A stretch of DNA of 39,701 nucleotides from a virus (IMGVR_UViG_3300023240_000044:1-39701), one strand, 5' to 3'; shown: positions 1 to 6,925, numbered from the stretch's first letter. The notes: a model not told the origin generated them from the sequence alone. A program made the numbers and translations.

Positions 1-119
1 AAAAGACCTATTCCTTTAACATGATACCACTCCCCAACAATTAAATCCTCTTTTAACTCTGCCAAACGTTTCTGCCATTTAGCTATTTTATTCTCACATT
101 CTGATTTTGTATATTTCAT
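1..119 (-). CDS. Hypothetical protein, 3' end beyond window
   Basis: An open frame starts at an ATG at 119 and runs off the left edge; 39 codons are visible, beginning MKYTKSECENKIAKWQKRL. The visible part is rich in Lys and Glu and probably helical. The start follows an A-rich leader like that of its neighbours. I do not recognise a family. Confidence 0.55.
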   Translation of the reverse strand, partial: MKYTKSECENKIAKWQKRLAELKEDLIVGEWYHVKGIGL

Positions 120-135
120 AACCTTTATTATTTTA

Positions 136-315
136 TTATTTTAATTTTAACATTGAAAACCCAAAACTTGCCTTAGTCATACCTGCTTTATCTGCAAATT
201 GTTGAAGTGAGGATTGGAATTGAGCATTATATTGGGTTGGTGTTAATTCACCTGATGCTACCTTTGTCATTAAATCTTTTTTCACCACTAAGAATTGTTT
301 TTGTAATGTTTTCAT
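136..315 (-). CDS. Small hypothetical protein, 59 aa
   Basis: Starts MKTLQKQFLVVKKDLMTKV and ends FSMLKLK. The ATG at 315 sits directly behind a copy of the recurring promoter-leader module (AAAGGTTATG), which is the main reason to accept so short a gene. It is mostly charged and Gln-rich, probably helical, with no membrane segment and no recognised domain. It reads toward the partial gene at the window edge with a 16-nt gap and is probably co-transcribed with it. Confidence 0.6.
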   Translation of the reverse strand: MKTLQKQFLVVKKDLMTKVASGELTPTQYNAQFQSSLQQFADKAGMTKASFGFSMLKLK

Positions 316-360
316 AACCTTTATTTTATTATCCGGGTCAACATTAACCCTTTATTACCC

Positions 361-375
361 CGTAAATATACGAAC
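361..375 (-). promoter_or_regulatory. Promoter-like motif, copy A
   Basis: On the minus strand this reads GTTCGTATATTTACG, 46 nt upstream of the ATG at 315. The core TATATTTA resembles the Bacteroidota -7 box TAnnTTTG. The same 15-mer recurs ahead of several other genes here. The promoter role is inferred from recurrence and position. Confidence 0.55.
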
Positions 376-387
376 ATTTAGCCGCTC

Positions 388-407
388 CTCCACTCAAGTG
401 CGTGGAG
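388..407 (-). repeat. Conserved hairpin upstream of promoter copy A
   Basis: On the minus strand CTCCACGC-ACTT-GAGTGGAG forms an 8-position stem with one mismatch. A sister copy lies at 1192..1211, where the equivalent pair is a G-T wobble instead of A-T. Both sit about 15 nt upstream of the promoter-like motif, so this may be the terminator of the preceding unit or an operator. Confidence 0.4.
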
Positions 408-413
408 ATAGTT

Positions 414-575
414 CTAATAATTCACCTTTTCTTTCTTAGCTTCTTCAGCCACTCTCTGCCAATAGTAGTACTCAGCGTACCACTCCATCATGTCACCAAT
501 CTCCCTCTCATAATGCTCTTCTGGAATGTTTGTGTTTTCCATATTGTCTTTTAAATACTCTGAACCTGATTTCAT
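414..575 (-). CDS. Small hypothetical protein, 53 aa
   Basis: Begins MKSGSEYLKDNMENTNIPEE and has an aromatic-acidic stretch WYAEYYYWQRVAEEAKKEK. The ATG at 575 lies directly behind leader copy B (promoter motif 619..633). It looks like a short amphipathic helical protein. No family is recognised; it is accepted on the strength of the conserved leader. Confidence 0.55.
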   Translation of the reverse strand: MKSGSEYLKDNMENTNIPEEHYEREIGDMMEWYAEYYYWQRVAEEAKKEKVNY

Positions 576-938
576 AATCTTTATTTATTATCCGGGTCAA
601 CATTAACCCCATTTACCCCGTAAATATACGAACGCTTGGTTGGGGAGCCTAATATCTATGCATGAGTCGTTAATAATCTTAGACAACTGTAGGCCCCAAT
701 ATGGCGCCTTTCCCTTAAATTTCATTACCTTTATTTCACTTTATACTACTTATGTGAATAATATTTAAACCTGCGACGTATCTGGCGGTGCTTAAAGCGG
801 TGCTGTGTTATCTAACATTATTGACGGTGATACATATAACAAATAAGGTAGATATGCACGGAAGTACTAACAACTCCTCGAGGAGAGGTGGGGGCATAGG
901 CTAACCCCACCACTCCAATCGCTTCCCCACATGAGAGC
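576..938. other. Noncoding stretch with promoter-leader copy B and inverted repeats
   Basis: The left part (576..~680) is promoter-leader copy B, including an upstream block (GGCTCCCCAACCAAGCG on the minus strand) that recurs near 5976 and 10790. From about 726 to 938 I see no credible gene. This part looks richer in G and C than the rest. It holds a 12-bp perfect palindrome CTCCTCGAGGAG at 874..885 and a 9-bp inverted repeat GCATAGGCT / AGCCTATGC at 894..902 and 936..944. Confidence 0.5.
619..633 (-). promoter_or_regulatory. Promoter-like motif, copy B
   Basis: Same 15-mer as copy A (GTTCGTATATTTACG on the minus strand), 44 nt upstream of the ATG at 575. Confidence 0.55.
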
Positions 939-944
939 CTATGC
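894..944 (-). terminator. Possible terminator hairpin overlapping a gene end
   Basis: GCATAGGCT (894..902) and AGCCTATGC (936..944) are exact inverted repeats about 33 nt apart. The TAG stop of the preceding gene (939..941) lies within one arm. There is no clear T run after it, so termination is only a guess. Confidence 0.3.
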
Positions 945-1121
945 TCTGCTGTAGGGTCCATTGTATTCAAACAATAACCCTAAAGATGGGTGTTGAATGG
1001 TATTACCTTTGACGATGAATTCAGCTAATCCCTGTGATAACGCAACCATCTTCAATGCCGTAATAAATAATCTACCGTTGATTAATTTACTATTCTTCAT
1101 ATTTACATTAATTCTTTTCAT
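939..1121 (-). CDS. Small hypothetical protein, 60 aa
   Basis: Starts MKRINVNMKNSKLINGRL directly behind leader copy C. It has a mildly hydrophobic centre (LFITALKMVALSQGLAEFIV), too interrupted for a confident membrane helix. The stop lies in the arm of a hairpin. No family is recognised. Confidence 0.55.
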   Translation of the reverse strand: MKRINVNMKNSKLINGRLFITALKMVALSQGLAEFIVKGNTIQHPSLGLLFEYNGPYSRA

Positions 1122-1164
1122 AACCTTTATTTATTAACCGGATCAACATTAACCCTTATTACCC

Positions 1165-1179
1165 CGTAAATATACGAAC
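1165..1179 (-). promoter_or_regulatory. Promoter-like motif, copy C
   Basis: Same minus-strand 15-mer (GTTCGTATATTTACG), 44 nt upstream of the ATG at 1121, preceded by a conserved hairpin. Confidence 0.55.
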
Positions 1180-1191
1180 ATTTAGCCGCTC

Positions 1192-1211
1192 CTCCACGCA
1201 AGTGCGCGGAG
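1192..1211 (-). repeat. Conserved hairpin upstream of promoter copy C
   Basis: On the minus strand CTCCGCGC-ACTT-GCGTGGAG pairs over 8 positions with one G-T wobble. It is the sister of the hairpin at 388..407. Pairing is kept despite base changes, which favours a real structure. Confidence 0.4.
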
Positions 1212-1557
1212 ATAGTTTAAATAAATAATCATTTGTATGCATTCCGTGTGAGGGTAGTATATATTTTGTCGAGGGGGAGAGGTTGGAGGCGATGTGGAAA
1301 GGGGTTAGGGTAACCTATCCACCGTACCACATTCCCAACCCACCGTCTTCCACACGTTATCACCCACCCCCTCATCTCTTCCACACGCTATGGTGTGTTG
1401 GGCATACTTGGCTATCACCTACGCTTAATCCTCGATTTAATACATTATTTACCCGACCACCATTGACTATTATCTACCTCTCCTTCCTCCTCCTTCCATC
1501 ACCCACACCATCCGCTTTCGTCTCCTGAGTATCATTTCTCCTCCCCGATTTATCTTA

Positions 1558-2265
1558 CTATCTCTCCTCAACAGCCTCCCATTTAAAGTCTTTAATTATG
1601 AATCGTGAGTTGGGTGGTGTTTGGAGATCTACTTTATTAGTAACACCATTGTTTATAACAACATTCATATTAGTTTTATTTATTTGGTCCATTATTTTCT
1701 TATCATCCATTTTTCTAACTAATCTACCGTCATAGTAGAATTTAAGTGATTCTCGTGTCCAGTCTAATGAATATTTAATGAAGTTTTTAGTAGGATCTTT
1801 AAATCCAAAATAATGTGTTTTACTACCAATCGTTTTATTATCATAATTTCTCCTATAATGTACATTTGTTTGTATATTCCAGAACCCTAAGGGTTTTCCT
1901 AATCTAAGCTTAAAAAAGTTAGAGTTATTATTTGAATATCCCTCAAGTATATCTATTTCAGGAGGCCATGAATCAAAAGACCACATCCAAAATGCAGGCC
2001 AAAGATTTTTACCATAAGGCAATTTTGCTTCAATTTCAAATCTGCCAAACTTGAAACTTTCAGTACAAGATACTAATCCAACTCCGATTGTTGAACTTAT
2101 TCCAAAATCATCAAAATATTTTACCTTCTTTCTTGTTAATAAGTTTAATCTATCATCATCATCTATGAATGATGATTCGGGGTCATACCACCAGTGAGGT
2201 TTATCAATATGTATTTGCCCCCACCTTTCTTGCTGTAACCACTTATACCCCTTCCACTCTATCAT
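1558..2265 (-). CDS. Glycoside hydrolase family 16-like protein
   Basis: A 235-aa protein with the hallmark GH16 signature EIDILE (residues 103-108), where the two Glu are nucleophile and acid/base in known laminarinases, agarases and carrageenases. Supporting GH16 features are FGRFEIEAKLPYGKNLWPAFW (split here: FGRFEIEAKL, residues 73-82, then WPAFWMW, 89-95) and the late SLDWTRESLKFYYDGRLV. It is close to the size of a bare catalytic domain and has no signal peptide. It probably cuts beta-linked polysaccharide, perhaps from outside the cell as part of a virion or after lysis; substrate cannot be told. It overlaps the next upstream gene by 4 nt (ATGA). Confidence 0.82.
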   Translation of the reverse strand: MIEWKGYKWLQQERWGQIHIDKPHWWYDPESSFIDDDDRLNLLTRKKVKYFDDFGISSTIGVGLVSCTESFKFGRFEIEAKLPYGKNLWPAFWMWSFDSWPPEIDILEGYSNNNSNFFKLRLGKPLGFWNIQTNVHYRRNYDNKTIGSKTHYFGFKDPTKNFIKYSLDWTRESLKFYYDGRLVRKMDDKKIMDQINKTNMNVVINNGVTNKVDLQTPPNSRFIIKDFKWEAVEER

Positions 2266-2516
2266 ATTACAACTTTTATAAATTGACCCTCTAGGTTATT
2301 TAAAACTGATAGTGAGTAGTATCTATCTATGTGCTTTAGAATAACAGCCTTATTAGACTGGAAATGTATTTGAATCAACTGCTGAAAATCGTTGATATTA
2401 ATAGGAGTTCCCCTCAATTCAATATAGTAATCATACAACCATTCAATATTATACTTATCAGTGCTTCGCTGTTGAATCCACTGTTGCTTCATTTGTTTAA
2501 ATTTATTATCTTCCAT
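2262..2516 (-). CDS. Hypothetical protein, 84 aa
   Basis: Starts MEDNKFKQMKQQWIQQRS; charged, with no signal or membrane segment. Translationally coupled to the GH16-like gene through a 4-nt ATGA overlap, so the two may work together, possibly as a chaperone or attachment partner. That is inference from position only; no family is recognised. Confidence 0.65.
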   Translation of the reverse strand: MEDNKFKQMKQQWIQQRSTDKYNIEWLYDYYIELRGTPININDFQQLIQIHFQSNKAVILKHIDRYYSLSVLNNLEGQFIKVVI

Positions 2517-2554
2517 ATTATATATTGATTAGTATTTATTTTCTATAATCGTAC

Positions 2555-2857
2555 TCATAACATATTAATTAATAAGGGTGCTACTTTATATCCAGTAAAC
2601 GCACCCAAAGCTGTTGGAAGTGGGAATATTATAAATTTACCCAATGATGTTACGTATTTAGGTCGATTTATTACCTTACCCACAAAGAAATAATATAGTA
2701 AGTATGCAATCAATACAGCAATATCAATTCCTGATGTTATTGTTACGATTATCATACTCCCTAATAACCCATATACAAAATTAGATATAACACCATCTAC
2801 CCACATTTCTTTTGGTGTAGTACGTTTATACTCGTCTATTAGATTCTTCGGCTTCAT
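2555..2857 (-). CDS. Small inner-membrane protein
   Basis: A 100-aa protein with about three hydrophobic segments: around residues 26-42 (VYGLLGSMIIVTITSGI), 45-60 and 75-98. Charged residues sit at the N-terminus (DEYKRTTPKEMW). This is typical of a small integral membrane protein. It has no resemblance I can name; a holin is possible but the topology alone does not show it. Confidence 0.65.
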   Translation of the reverse strand: MKPKNLIDEYKRTTPKEMWVDGVISNFVYGLLGSMIIVTITSGIDIAVLIAYLLYYFFVGKVINRPKYVTSLGKFIIFPLPTALGAFTGYKVAPLLINML

Positions 2858-2889
2858 ATTATTATATTTATCTTACCTTGTGTTTTCAT

Positions 2890-2997
2890 TTAATCGTTAA
2901 TTGATTTATTATCTTTTAGTAACATTAGTATTGTTATTAATACACCAAGGCCAGCGGTTGCTAACGTAGTTAATGCTATCATTAATATTATTATCAT
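2890..2997 (-). CDS. Single-pass membrane microprotein, 35 aa
   Basis: Begins MIIILMIALTTLATAGLGV and ends LLKDNKSIND: one hydrophobic helix of about 26 residues, then a short charged tail. It fills the gap between the CHU_C protein and the membrane protein, in the same direction. Short phage membrane proteins often act in lysis or superinfection exclusion, but nothing here decides that. Confidence 0.5.
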   Translation of the reverse strand: MIIILMIALTTLATAGLGVLITILMLLKDNKSIND

Positions 2998-3004
2998 ACC
3001 TTTC

Positions 3005-3328
3005 TTAATTTATTGAAGTAATACTACCCGTTTTAATAACAGCACCAATAAATCCTTCACATTCCATATAAAATCTATAGATATAAATAGTATCAAATGG
3101 TAATCCAACCCAGGCAACATCGGGGTCATTTGATTGGAATACTAGAACTCCAAACCTATCATATATTTCTAAATTATAATATTTAACTTTAAGTATATCG
3201 TTAAATATGGGTATAAAAACATCATTAATTCCATCCCCATTCGGGGAAAATGCATCAGGGATGTAAATATTTTGAGATATGATATTCATACTGAATATTA
3301 ATGTTATAATTGTAAGTAATTTTTTCAT
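3005..3328 (-). CDS. Secreted protein consisting of a CHU_C / type IX secretion C-terminal domain
   Basis: Residues 1-19 (MKKLLTIITLIFSMNIISQ) are a clear signal peptide. The rest matches the gliding-motility-associated C-terminal domain (CHU_C, T9SS type B sorting signal): YIPDAFSPNGDGINDVFIP (residues 22-40), then YNLEIYDRFGVLVFQS, and a C-terminal strand ending IKTGSITSIN. In Bacteroidota this domain normally caps a large secreted protein and directs it through the type IX secretion system. Here it stands alone at 107 aa with no cargo domain. It may anchor or decoy the host T9SS or decorate the cell surface during infection; that is inference. The family call is strong. Confidence 0.85.
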   Translation of the reverse strand: MKKLLTIITLIFSMNIISQNIYIPDAFSPNGDGINDVFIPIFNDILKVKYYNLEIYDRFGVLVFQSNDPDVAWVGLPFDTIYIYRFYMECEGFIGAVIKTGSITSIN

Positions 3329-3334
3329 TATTAT

Positions 3335-3682
3335 CTAGTTAAAAAGTTTTTTATATATATTTAGTTGGAATTTTTCCCACTTTGTTGTATTATTATATTG
3401 CCCCCTCCACATTATACTTTCACTTAAATTATTTAAAATCTTCCATAAAAAATATCGCACAAATAAAATATCCCAATCATCTATTGTAAATTGTCTTATA
3501 TTTGTTTTGTTAGGTAATCTAAATTTAAATGCTAGTAAACTATATTTCCTATAGTTTATATTAAGTGTAAATAACCTAAAACCCCACGAGTCATTTCCAT
3601 TGTGGAGTAATAGATTTAATAATTCAATTTCAAAATTAATTTTTCTAGTTAACCACGATATTCTTTCTAATAATCTTTTCAT
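3335..3682 (-). CDS. Hypothetical protein, 115 aa
   Basis: Starts MKRLLERISWLTRKINFEIEL; basic and aromatic-rich, no signal peptide or membrane segment. It lies 6 nt upstream of the CHU_C gene and is probably in one operon with it. No family is recognised. Confidence 0.6.
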   Translation of the reverse strand: MKRLLERISWLTRKINFEIELLNLLLHNGNDSWGFRLFTLNINYRKYSLLAFKFRLPNKTNIRQFTIDDWDILFVRYFLWKILNNLSESIMWRGQYNNTTKWEKFQLNIYKKLFN

Positions 3683-3697
3683 AATCTTTTATTTTTT

Positions 3698-3994
3698 TTA
3701 ACTGTAAATATACTCCATAATCTCATTCTCAACAAAGAAAGAATCCTCGCCATCGAGCTCTATCTGTTCCCTCAGAAATGGTAAAGATATGTCTCGTTGT
3801 AAATTATCTGCATAACATACCATTTGAAAATCAATCATTGCCTTATCAATTCTTAATTCGTTTGTGTACTCCGAATAGACCTCTTGTTCAACGGATGTTT
3901 TAACAGCATCATGATGCAATTGGTTATAATGGGTGTGTAACCATTGGTCAATTCCCAATTTCAATTCAGAAATACTTATTATTTCTATCATCAT
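3698..3994 (-). CDS. Hypothetical acidic protein, 98 aa
   Basis: Starts MMIEIISISELKLGIDQWLH; acidic, with the C-terminus ending GEDSFFVENEIMEYIYS. Its start overlaps the stop of the metallophosphoesterase gene by 4 nt, so translation is likely coupled. No family is recognised. Confidence 0.62.
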   Translation of the reverse strand: MMIEIISISELKLGIDQWLHTHYNQLHHDAVKTSVEQEVYSEYTNELRIDKAMIDFQMVCYADNLQRDISLPFLREQIELDGEDSFFVENEIMEYIYS

Positions 3995-4707
3995 ATCTCT
4001 AATATGTTACCATTACTGCTTAATTTTCCGAACTTCCCATCGGTTAATACGGATCCGTTTGAAAATACTGTATCCAAACCATCAACAGTTCGAGTCCCAG
4101 CATTGATAATGTCTTTACAGTTATGTATGTGACCGAACAACATGAGTTGAGGGTTGATTAATTTAACAACGTTCCATAAACTTTTACACCCACAAAACTC
4201 CATTACGTTCATTCTATCAATACCCATATCCAATATTCCTTTTGGTGGGCCATGGGTTACAATAATATCCACATCCTTATCAATTATATCCCTCCAAATT
4301 CTATCTAATTTGTTTCTTGCTTTGTTGAATGACCAACCATTACCAAATGATGGTGTTAATGGTGAACCAAATATTTTGATTCCTTCAATAGTAATATGCT
4401 CATTCTCTAAGTAGTGAATACCATTCACTTGAATATCAGATATGGATACCCATCCTTTTTCAATTGAGGTGTCGTGGTTACCTGCTACAAATATTTTATG
4501 TTTTATAGGTAAGTTTTTGAACCAATATATAAACCCTCTAACTTCTATCTCATTAAGATATGGTTCTTGTGGGTTAGAACAATCACCGCTAAAGATAACC
4601 ATATCAATTCCCGTAGGTATTGTTAGTAGGCTGTGGTATGTGTGAGTATCACTAATATGCCAAATCCTATGAATAGAGCAGACGGGGTGTGTTGTTTTTA
4701 TTTCCAT
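3991..4707 (-). CDS. Calcineurin-like metallophosphoesterase
   Basis: A 238-aa protein with the full set of metal-binding motifs of the calcineurin-like superfamily in order: SDTH (residues 19-22), GD (41-42), GNHD (76-79), THGPP, and GHIH near residue 190. The short loop pattern and the second half (GCKSLWNVVKLINPQLMLFGHIH) recall the MPPED/UPF0046 type phosphodiesterases. It probably hydrolyses a phosphodiester or phosphomonoester with two metal ions; the substrate (nucleotide, RNA 2',3'-cyclic phosphate or protein) cannot be told. It is preceded by a leader that closely resembles those at 5662 and 8600. Confidence 0.88.
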   Translation of the reverse strand: MEIKTTHPVCSIHRIWHISDTHTYHSLLTIPTGIDMVIFSGDCSNPQEPYLNEIEVRGFIYWFKNLPIKHKIFVAGNHDTSIEKGWVSISDIQVNGIHYLENEHITIEGIKIFGSPLTPSFGNGWSFNKARNKLDRIWRDIIDKDVDIIVTHGPPKGILDMGIDRMNVMEFCGCKSLWNVVKLINPQLMLFGHIHNCKDIINAGTRTVDGLDTVFSNGSVLTDGKFGKLSSNGNILEI

Positions 4708-4747
4708 TTTAAAATATTTTAAGTGTTTCTTATAACGTTGTTAGCAA

Positions 4748-4999
4748 CTATAAATTGCCTTTCAAATACTTGTCAACCGCCAAAGACCGTTCTTCTTTAG
4801 TATGTAAATCGCAATCATTAATCATTACTAGGTCTGCAAAGTCAATTAACAGTTCCCTTCGGTTGCTAACAACGTGTATAGATAATTGCTTTTGTTCGTG
4901 TTCTTTTAACAACCTTCTGCATTCAGCATCGCCTTTACTATGTCTAATTCGGTCATATAATTTAGTATCAATACTTCCAATAAATTCTGTTATAGTCAT
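4748..4999 (-). CDS. Hypothetical protein, 83 aa (cassette-like gene)
   Basis: Starts MTITEFIGSIDTKLYDRIR. The C-terminal part (VSNRRELLIDFADLV...VDKYLKGNL) resembles the end of the protein at 6926..7207 (VSQQRELLLAYEEF...VEDYLANNCA), a tail pattern I associate with small Bacteroidota proteins. Right after the stop comes TTGCTAACAACGTTATAAG, one of the shared spacer motifs of this region. Function unknown. Confidence 0.6.
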   Translation of the reverse strand: MTITEFIGSIDTKLYDRIRHSKGDAECRRLLKEHEQKQLSIHVVSNRRELLIDFADLVMINDCDLHTKEERSLAVDKYLKGNL

Positions 5000-5067
5000 T
5001 TCTTTTTTATTTAATTCTGTTATTAATTATTCAGCAAAAATACATACACGAGTACGTTAGGTGTAAT

Positions 5068-5307
5068 TTATTTCTTAACCCAACGTATTTCTGTACCTCT
5101 CCGTAAATGAACAAATTTAAGTTCATACCCTTTGTTCATCATTTTCTCTATCTCTTTAATTTCGTTTAATTGTTTGTCATTAAACTTTTGCTCATTTCCT
5201 TCTTTGTCTTTTACTACACAGTATTGTTTTGCAAATTCATAAAAACTACTCCTAACACTTGGTATAATGCATTGCTCGGTTTCTGTTTCTTTATTATCTG
5301 TATTCAT
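5068..5307 (-). CDS. Hypothetical protein, 79 aa, with shared N-terminal header
   Basis: The first ~20 residues (MNTDNKETETEQCIIPSVR) nearly match those of the gene at 7586..7801, after which the two proteins are unrelated. The remainder is basic and charged (FNDKQLNEIKEIEKMMNKG). An ACCTAAC core-like site (5056..5062) lies 5 nt after the stop. Function unknown. Confidence 0.6.
   Translation of the reverse strand: MNTDNKETETEQCIIPSVRSSFYEFAKQYCVVKDKEGNEQKFNDKQLNEIKEIEKMMNKGYELKFVHLRRGTEIRWVKK
5251..5307 (-). repeat. Shared 5'-coding header, copy 1
   Basis: 57 nt at the start of the gene nearly identical to 7745..7801. Similarity stops at a GTTAGG-containing point (codons for SVR), which resembles an integron core site; see the findings. 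Confidence 0.55.
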
Positions 5308-5310
5308 AAT

Positions 5311-5661
5311 TCAAAGTTTTGTAAATTGTAGTTCTTTACCTGTTAATGCGAAATATAGGTTTTGTAATTCATGAACGTGCTTAATAACTCCGTATCTTTT
5401 TGCCAATACAAACCCTCTTTGTCTATGGTGTATTTTTACAACCCCTAAATAAAAACAATCTTTACCCCACCTTTTAAACCCAAACTTTAACAACCAATCC
5501 TCTGTCAATGGTATTGGCTCAAAGTCTTCTACATCTGGAAATTCCCAAGTAACTTCCTTAATGTCTACATAATCCTCCCCTAATCCTTTGACTTCTGAAT
5601 ACTCTAACTCTCCAAACTTATGATTTACAAGATTACCTATTCTCAATTCTTTTACTTCCAT
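5311..5661 (-). CDS. Conserved Bacteroidota phage/prophage-type protein, 116 aa
   Basis: Starts MEVKELRIGNLVN, a beginning I associate with many small proteins of Bacteroidota phages and prophages. Residues 45-60 contain FEPIPLTEDWLLKFGF, also typical, and the end (HVHELQNLYFALTGKEL) matches the same pattern. Function is unknown. It lies 3 nt upstream of the 5068..5307 gene, in the same direction. Confidence 0.7.
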   Translation of the reverse strand: MEVKELRIGNLVNHKFGELEYSEVKGLGEDYVDIKEVTWEFPDVEDFEPIPLTEDWLLKFGFKRWGKDCFYLGVVKIHHRQRGFVLAKRYGVIKHVHELQNLYFALTGKELQFTKL

Positions 5662-5705
5662 TTTTAAATATTTTAGTGTTTCTTATAACTTTGTTAGCAT
5701 TAATA

Positions 5706-5918
5706 CTACAAATCAAACTCTATCATTGGTCTTGTAATATCAAATGTTTCTTTGTCGTGTTGTTGGTTAAGTGTAACCTCAATCACATCGTATTCCATAT
5801 AAGCCCTACCTCTTTGGTCTAGGTTTATTTCAGCATCGTATTTATCAAGTAAAGCTTGTAATTCATTTCTAAATTCTTGTTCAATATTTTGTTCTATTGA
5901 ATTTATCATTTTTACCAT
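5706..5918 (-). CDS. Hypothetical acidic protein, 70 aa
   Basis: Starts MVKMINSIEQNIEQEFRNEL. The first eight residues are identical to those of the gene at 12461..12841 because the repeated promoter-leader module reaches into the coding region. The rest is acidic and unrelated to that gene. Driven by promoter copy D. After its stop follow GCTAACAAAG and GTTATAAG, the spacer motif of this region. Confidence 0.62.
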   Translation of the reverse strand: MVKMINSIEQNIEQEFRNELQALLDKYDAEINLDQRGRAYMEYDVIEVTLNQQHDKETFDITRPMIEFDL

Positions 5919-5976
5919 AACCTTTATTTATTAACCGGGTCAACATTAACCCTTATTACCCCGTAAATATACGAAC
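5894..5976 (-). repeat. 83-bp promoter-leader-start module, copy D
   Basis: Identical over 83 bp to 12817..12899. It covers the promoter-like motif, the untranslated leader and the first eight codons (MVKMINSI). Confidence 0.75.
5962..5976 (-). promoter_or_regulatory. Promoter-like motif, copy D
   Basis: GTTCGTATATTTACG on the minus strand, 44 nt upstream of the ATG at 5918 and part of the 83-bp module. Confidence 0.6.
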
Positions 5977-6116
5977 GCTTAGCTGAGGAGCCTAATATCT
6001 ATGCATGAGTCGTTAACAAATTGTTAAGTTTTTATAATTCAATGATTATCTATTATCTGCTTTTAATTCAACTTCTACTTCTAAGTTCTTAGATTTACTC
6101 ATATATTTGACGTTAT

Positions 6117-6434
6117 CTACAACACTTGGTCGTAGGTTTGAACGAATATTTCATTCTTACAAGGATAGAAATCTCTGTCACCTGTTGGAAAAGGCTCTTT
6201 AATAATCCAATCTCCAACAAGTGCTTTCATAGAACCTTCTTTTGTTTCTATTAAAATACTGAATTTCGGGGAACCTTTCCCGGCTAAATAAGCAGTTTCG
6301 GTTTCTAATTCTTGTGGTAGTTTTTTACCTACAAATTTTTCAATTTCCATTCTGTTTAAGTTGTTGTATTGTATTGCTTCAATCTCAACGGGTTTCTTTT
6401 TAAACTTTGCCATTTTATAAGTTATTAATTTCAA
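6117..6434 (-). CDS. Conserved small phage protein of the 'KKPVEIEAIQY' type
   Basis: The core MAKFKKKPVEIEAIQYNNLN, then LIETKEGSMKALVGDWIIKE and a C-terminal FYPCKNEIFVQTYDQV, matches a small beta-rich protein widespread in phages and prophages, whose function is not known. The real start is more likely the ATG at 6413 (MAKFKKK), because that is where the family begins; the upstream ATG at 6434 adds seven residues. Genes of this family occur in phages of many hosts. Confidence 0.7.
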   Translation of the reverse strand: MKLITYKMAKFKKKPVEIEAIQYNNLNRMEIEKFVGKKLPQELETETAYLAGKGSPKFSILIETKEGSMKALVGDWIIKEPFPTGDRDFYPCKNEIFVQTYDQVL

Positions 6435-6449
6435 CTCTCAAAATATAAA

Positions 6450-6548
6450 ATGAATAGCCCCAGATACAAGCGGTTTACACATTCGATTGTGAACCATTAA
6501 ACTTAAACCAAGTGCTTGCTTGCGGTCTGTTCCGCTTGGGCTACTCAT
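6450..6548 (-). repeat. Imperfect long stem between cassette-like genes
   Basis: The arms ATGAATAGCCC (6450..6460) and GGGCTACTCAT (6538..6548) pair with one wobble, and inside them AAGCGG (6468..6473) pairs with CCGCTT (6532..6537) across a one-sided 7-nt bulge (6461..6467). The stem follows ~20 nt after the stop of the gene at 6573, which itself is followed by GCATAAC. The layout resembles an attC hairpin. Confidence 0.45.
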
Positions 6549-6572
6549 CTTATACAATTGTTATGCGTAATG

Positions 6573-6884
6573 CTATTCGTCCTCATCACCATAGTTCTCA
6601 CTACACATTTTGCATTGGTCATCAAATACCATATCATCTGTAATTATTCCTAAGTAACTACATCCATTATACCTACGCCCTAAAGTCTTGTAATACTTGC
6701 AAGGGTTTATGTGATATGTATTAAAGTTTTTATTTGATTTGTTCTTTTCTATATCAGGGCTATAACAGTACATTCCTTTAGGTATAGGCAACGCACTACG
6801 CCTAACACCAAATAAAAATAATAGCTTCCACCATAGCATATTAACTAAGTTTTTCGCCCAATATAAGTAATGTCTAATTTTCAT
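6573..6884 (-). CDS. Hypothetical Cys-rich protein, 103 aa
   Basis: The N-terminal third has a hydrophobic stretch (MLWWKLLFLFGVRRSALPI) that may be a membrane or signal segment. The C-terminal half has several Cys (MYCYSPDI, NPCKYYK, GCSYLG, DQCKMCSEN), suggesting metal binding. It is flanked by cassette-like spacers. No family is recognised. Confidence 0.58.
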   Translation of the reverse strand: MKIRHYLYWAKNLVNMLWWKLLFLFGVRRSALPIPKGMYCYSPDIEKNKSNKNFNTYHINPCKYYKTLGRRYNGCSYLGIITDDMVFDDQCKMCSENYGDEDE

Positions 6885-6925
6885 AATTTTGTCTTTTTAA
6901 TACGCAACTACGCATAGCCAAATCG

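Larger units (their letters stand above)
1122..1557. other. Noncoding stretch with promoter-leader copy C and a purine-biased segment
   Basis: The first 90 nt are promoter-leader copy C and its hairpin. From about 1265 to 1540 the minus strand is strikingly G/A-rich, with a repeated GTGTGGAAGA and many GGTGGG-like blocks. Its composition is unlike the AT-rich neighbours. A plus-strand frame at 1283..1528 is open but encodes a low-complexity Pro/Leu/Thr string and is not accepted as a gene. Confidence 0.5.

Noticed and set aside
603-725. Minus-strand frame of 40 codons (MKFKGKAPYWGLQ...)
   Set aside because: It runs straight through the conserved promoter-leader copy B, so the apparent protein is a by-product of that element, although its ATG context is plausible.
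1283-1528. Plus-strand frame of 81 codons
   Set aside because: Low-complexity Pro/Thr/Leu/Ser string in a purine-biased noncoding tract, opposite to all real genes; no start context.
6046-6102. 18-codon frame MSKSKNLEVEVELKADNR
   Set aside because: Possible leader peptide ahead of promoter copy D, but too short and without any supporting context.
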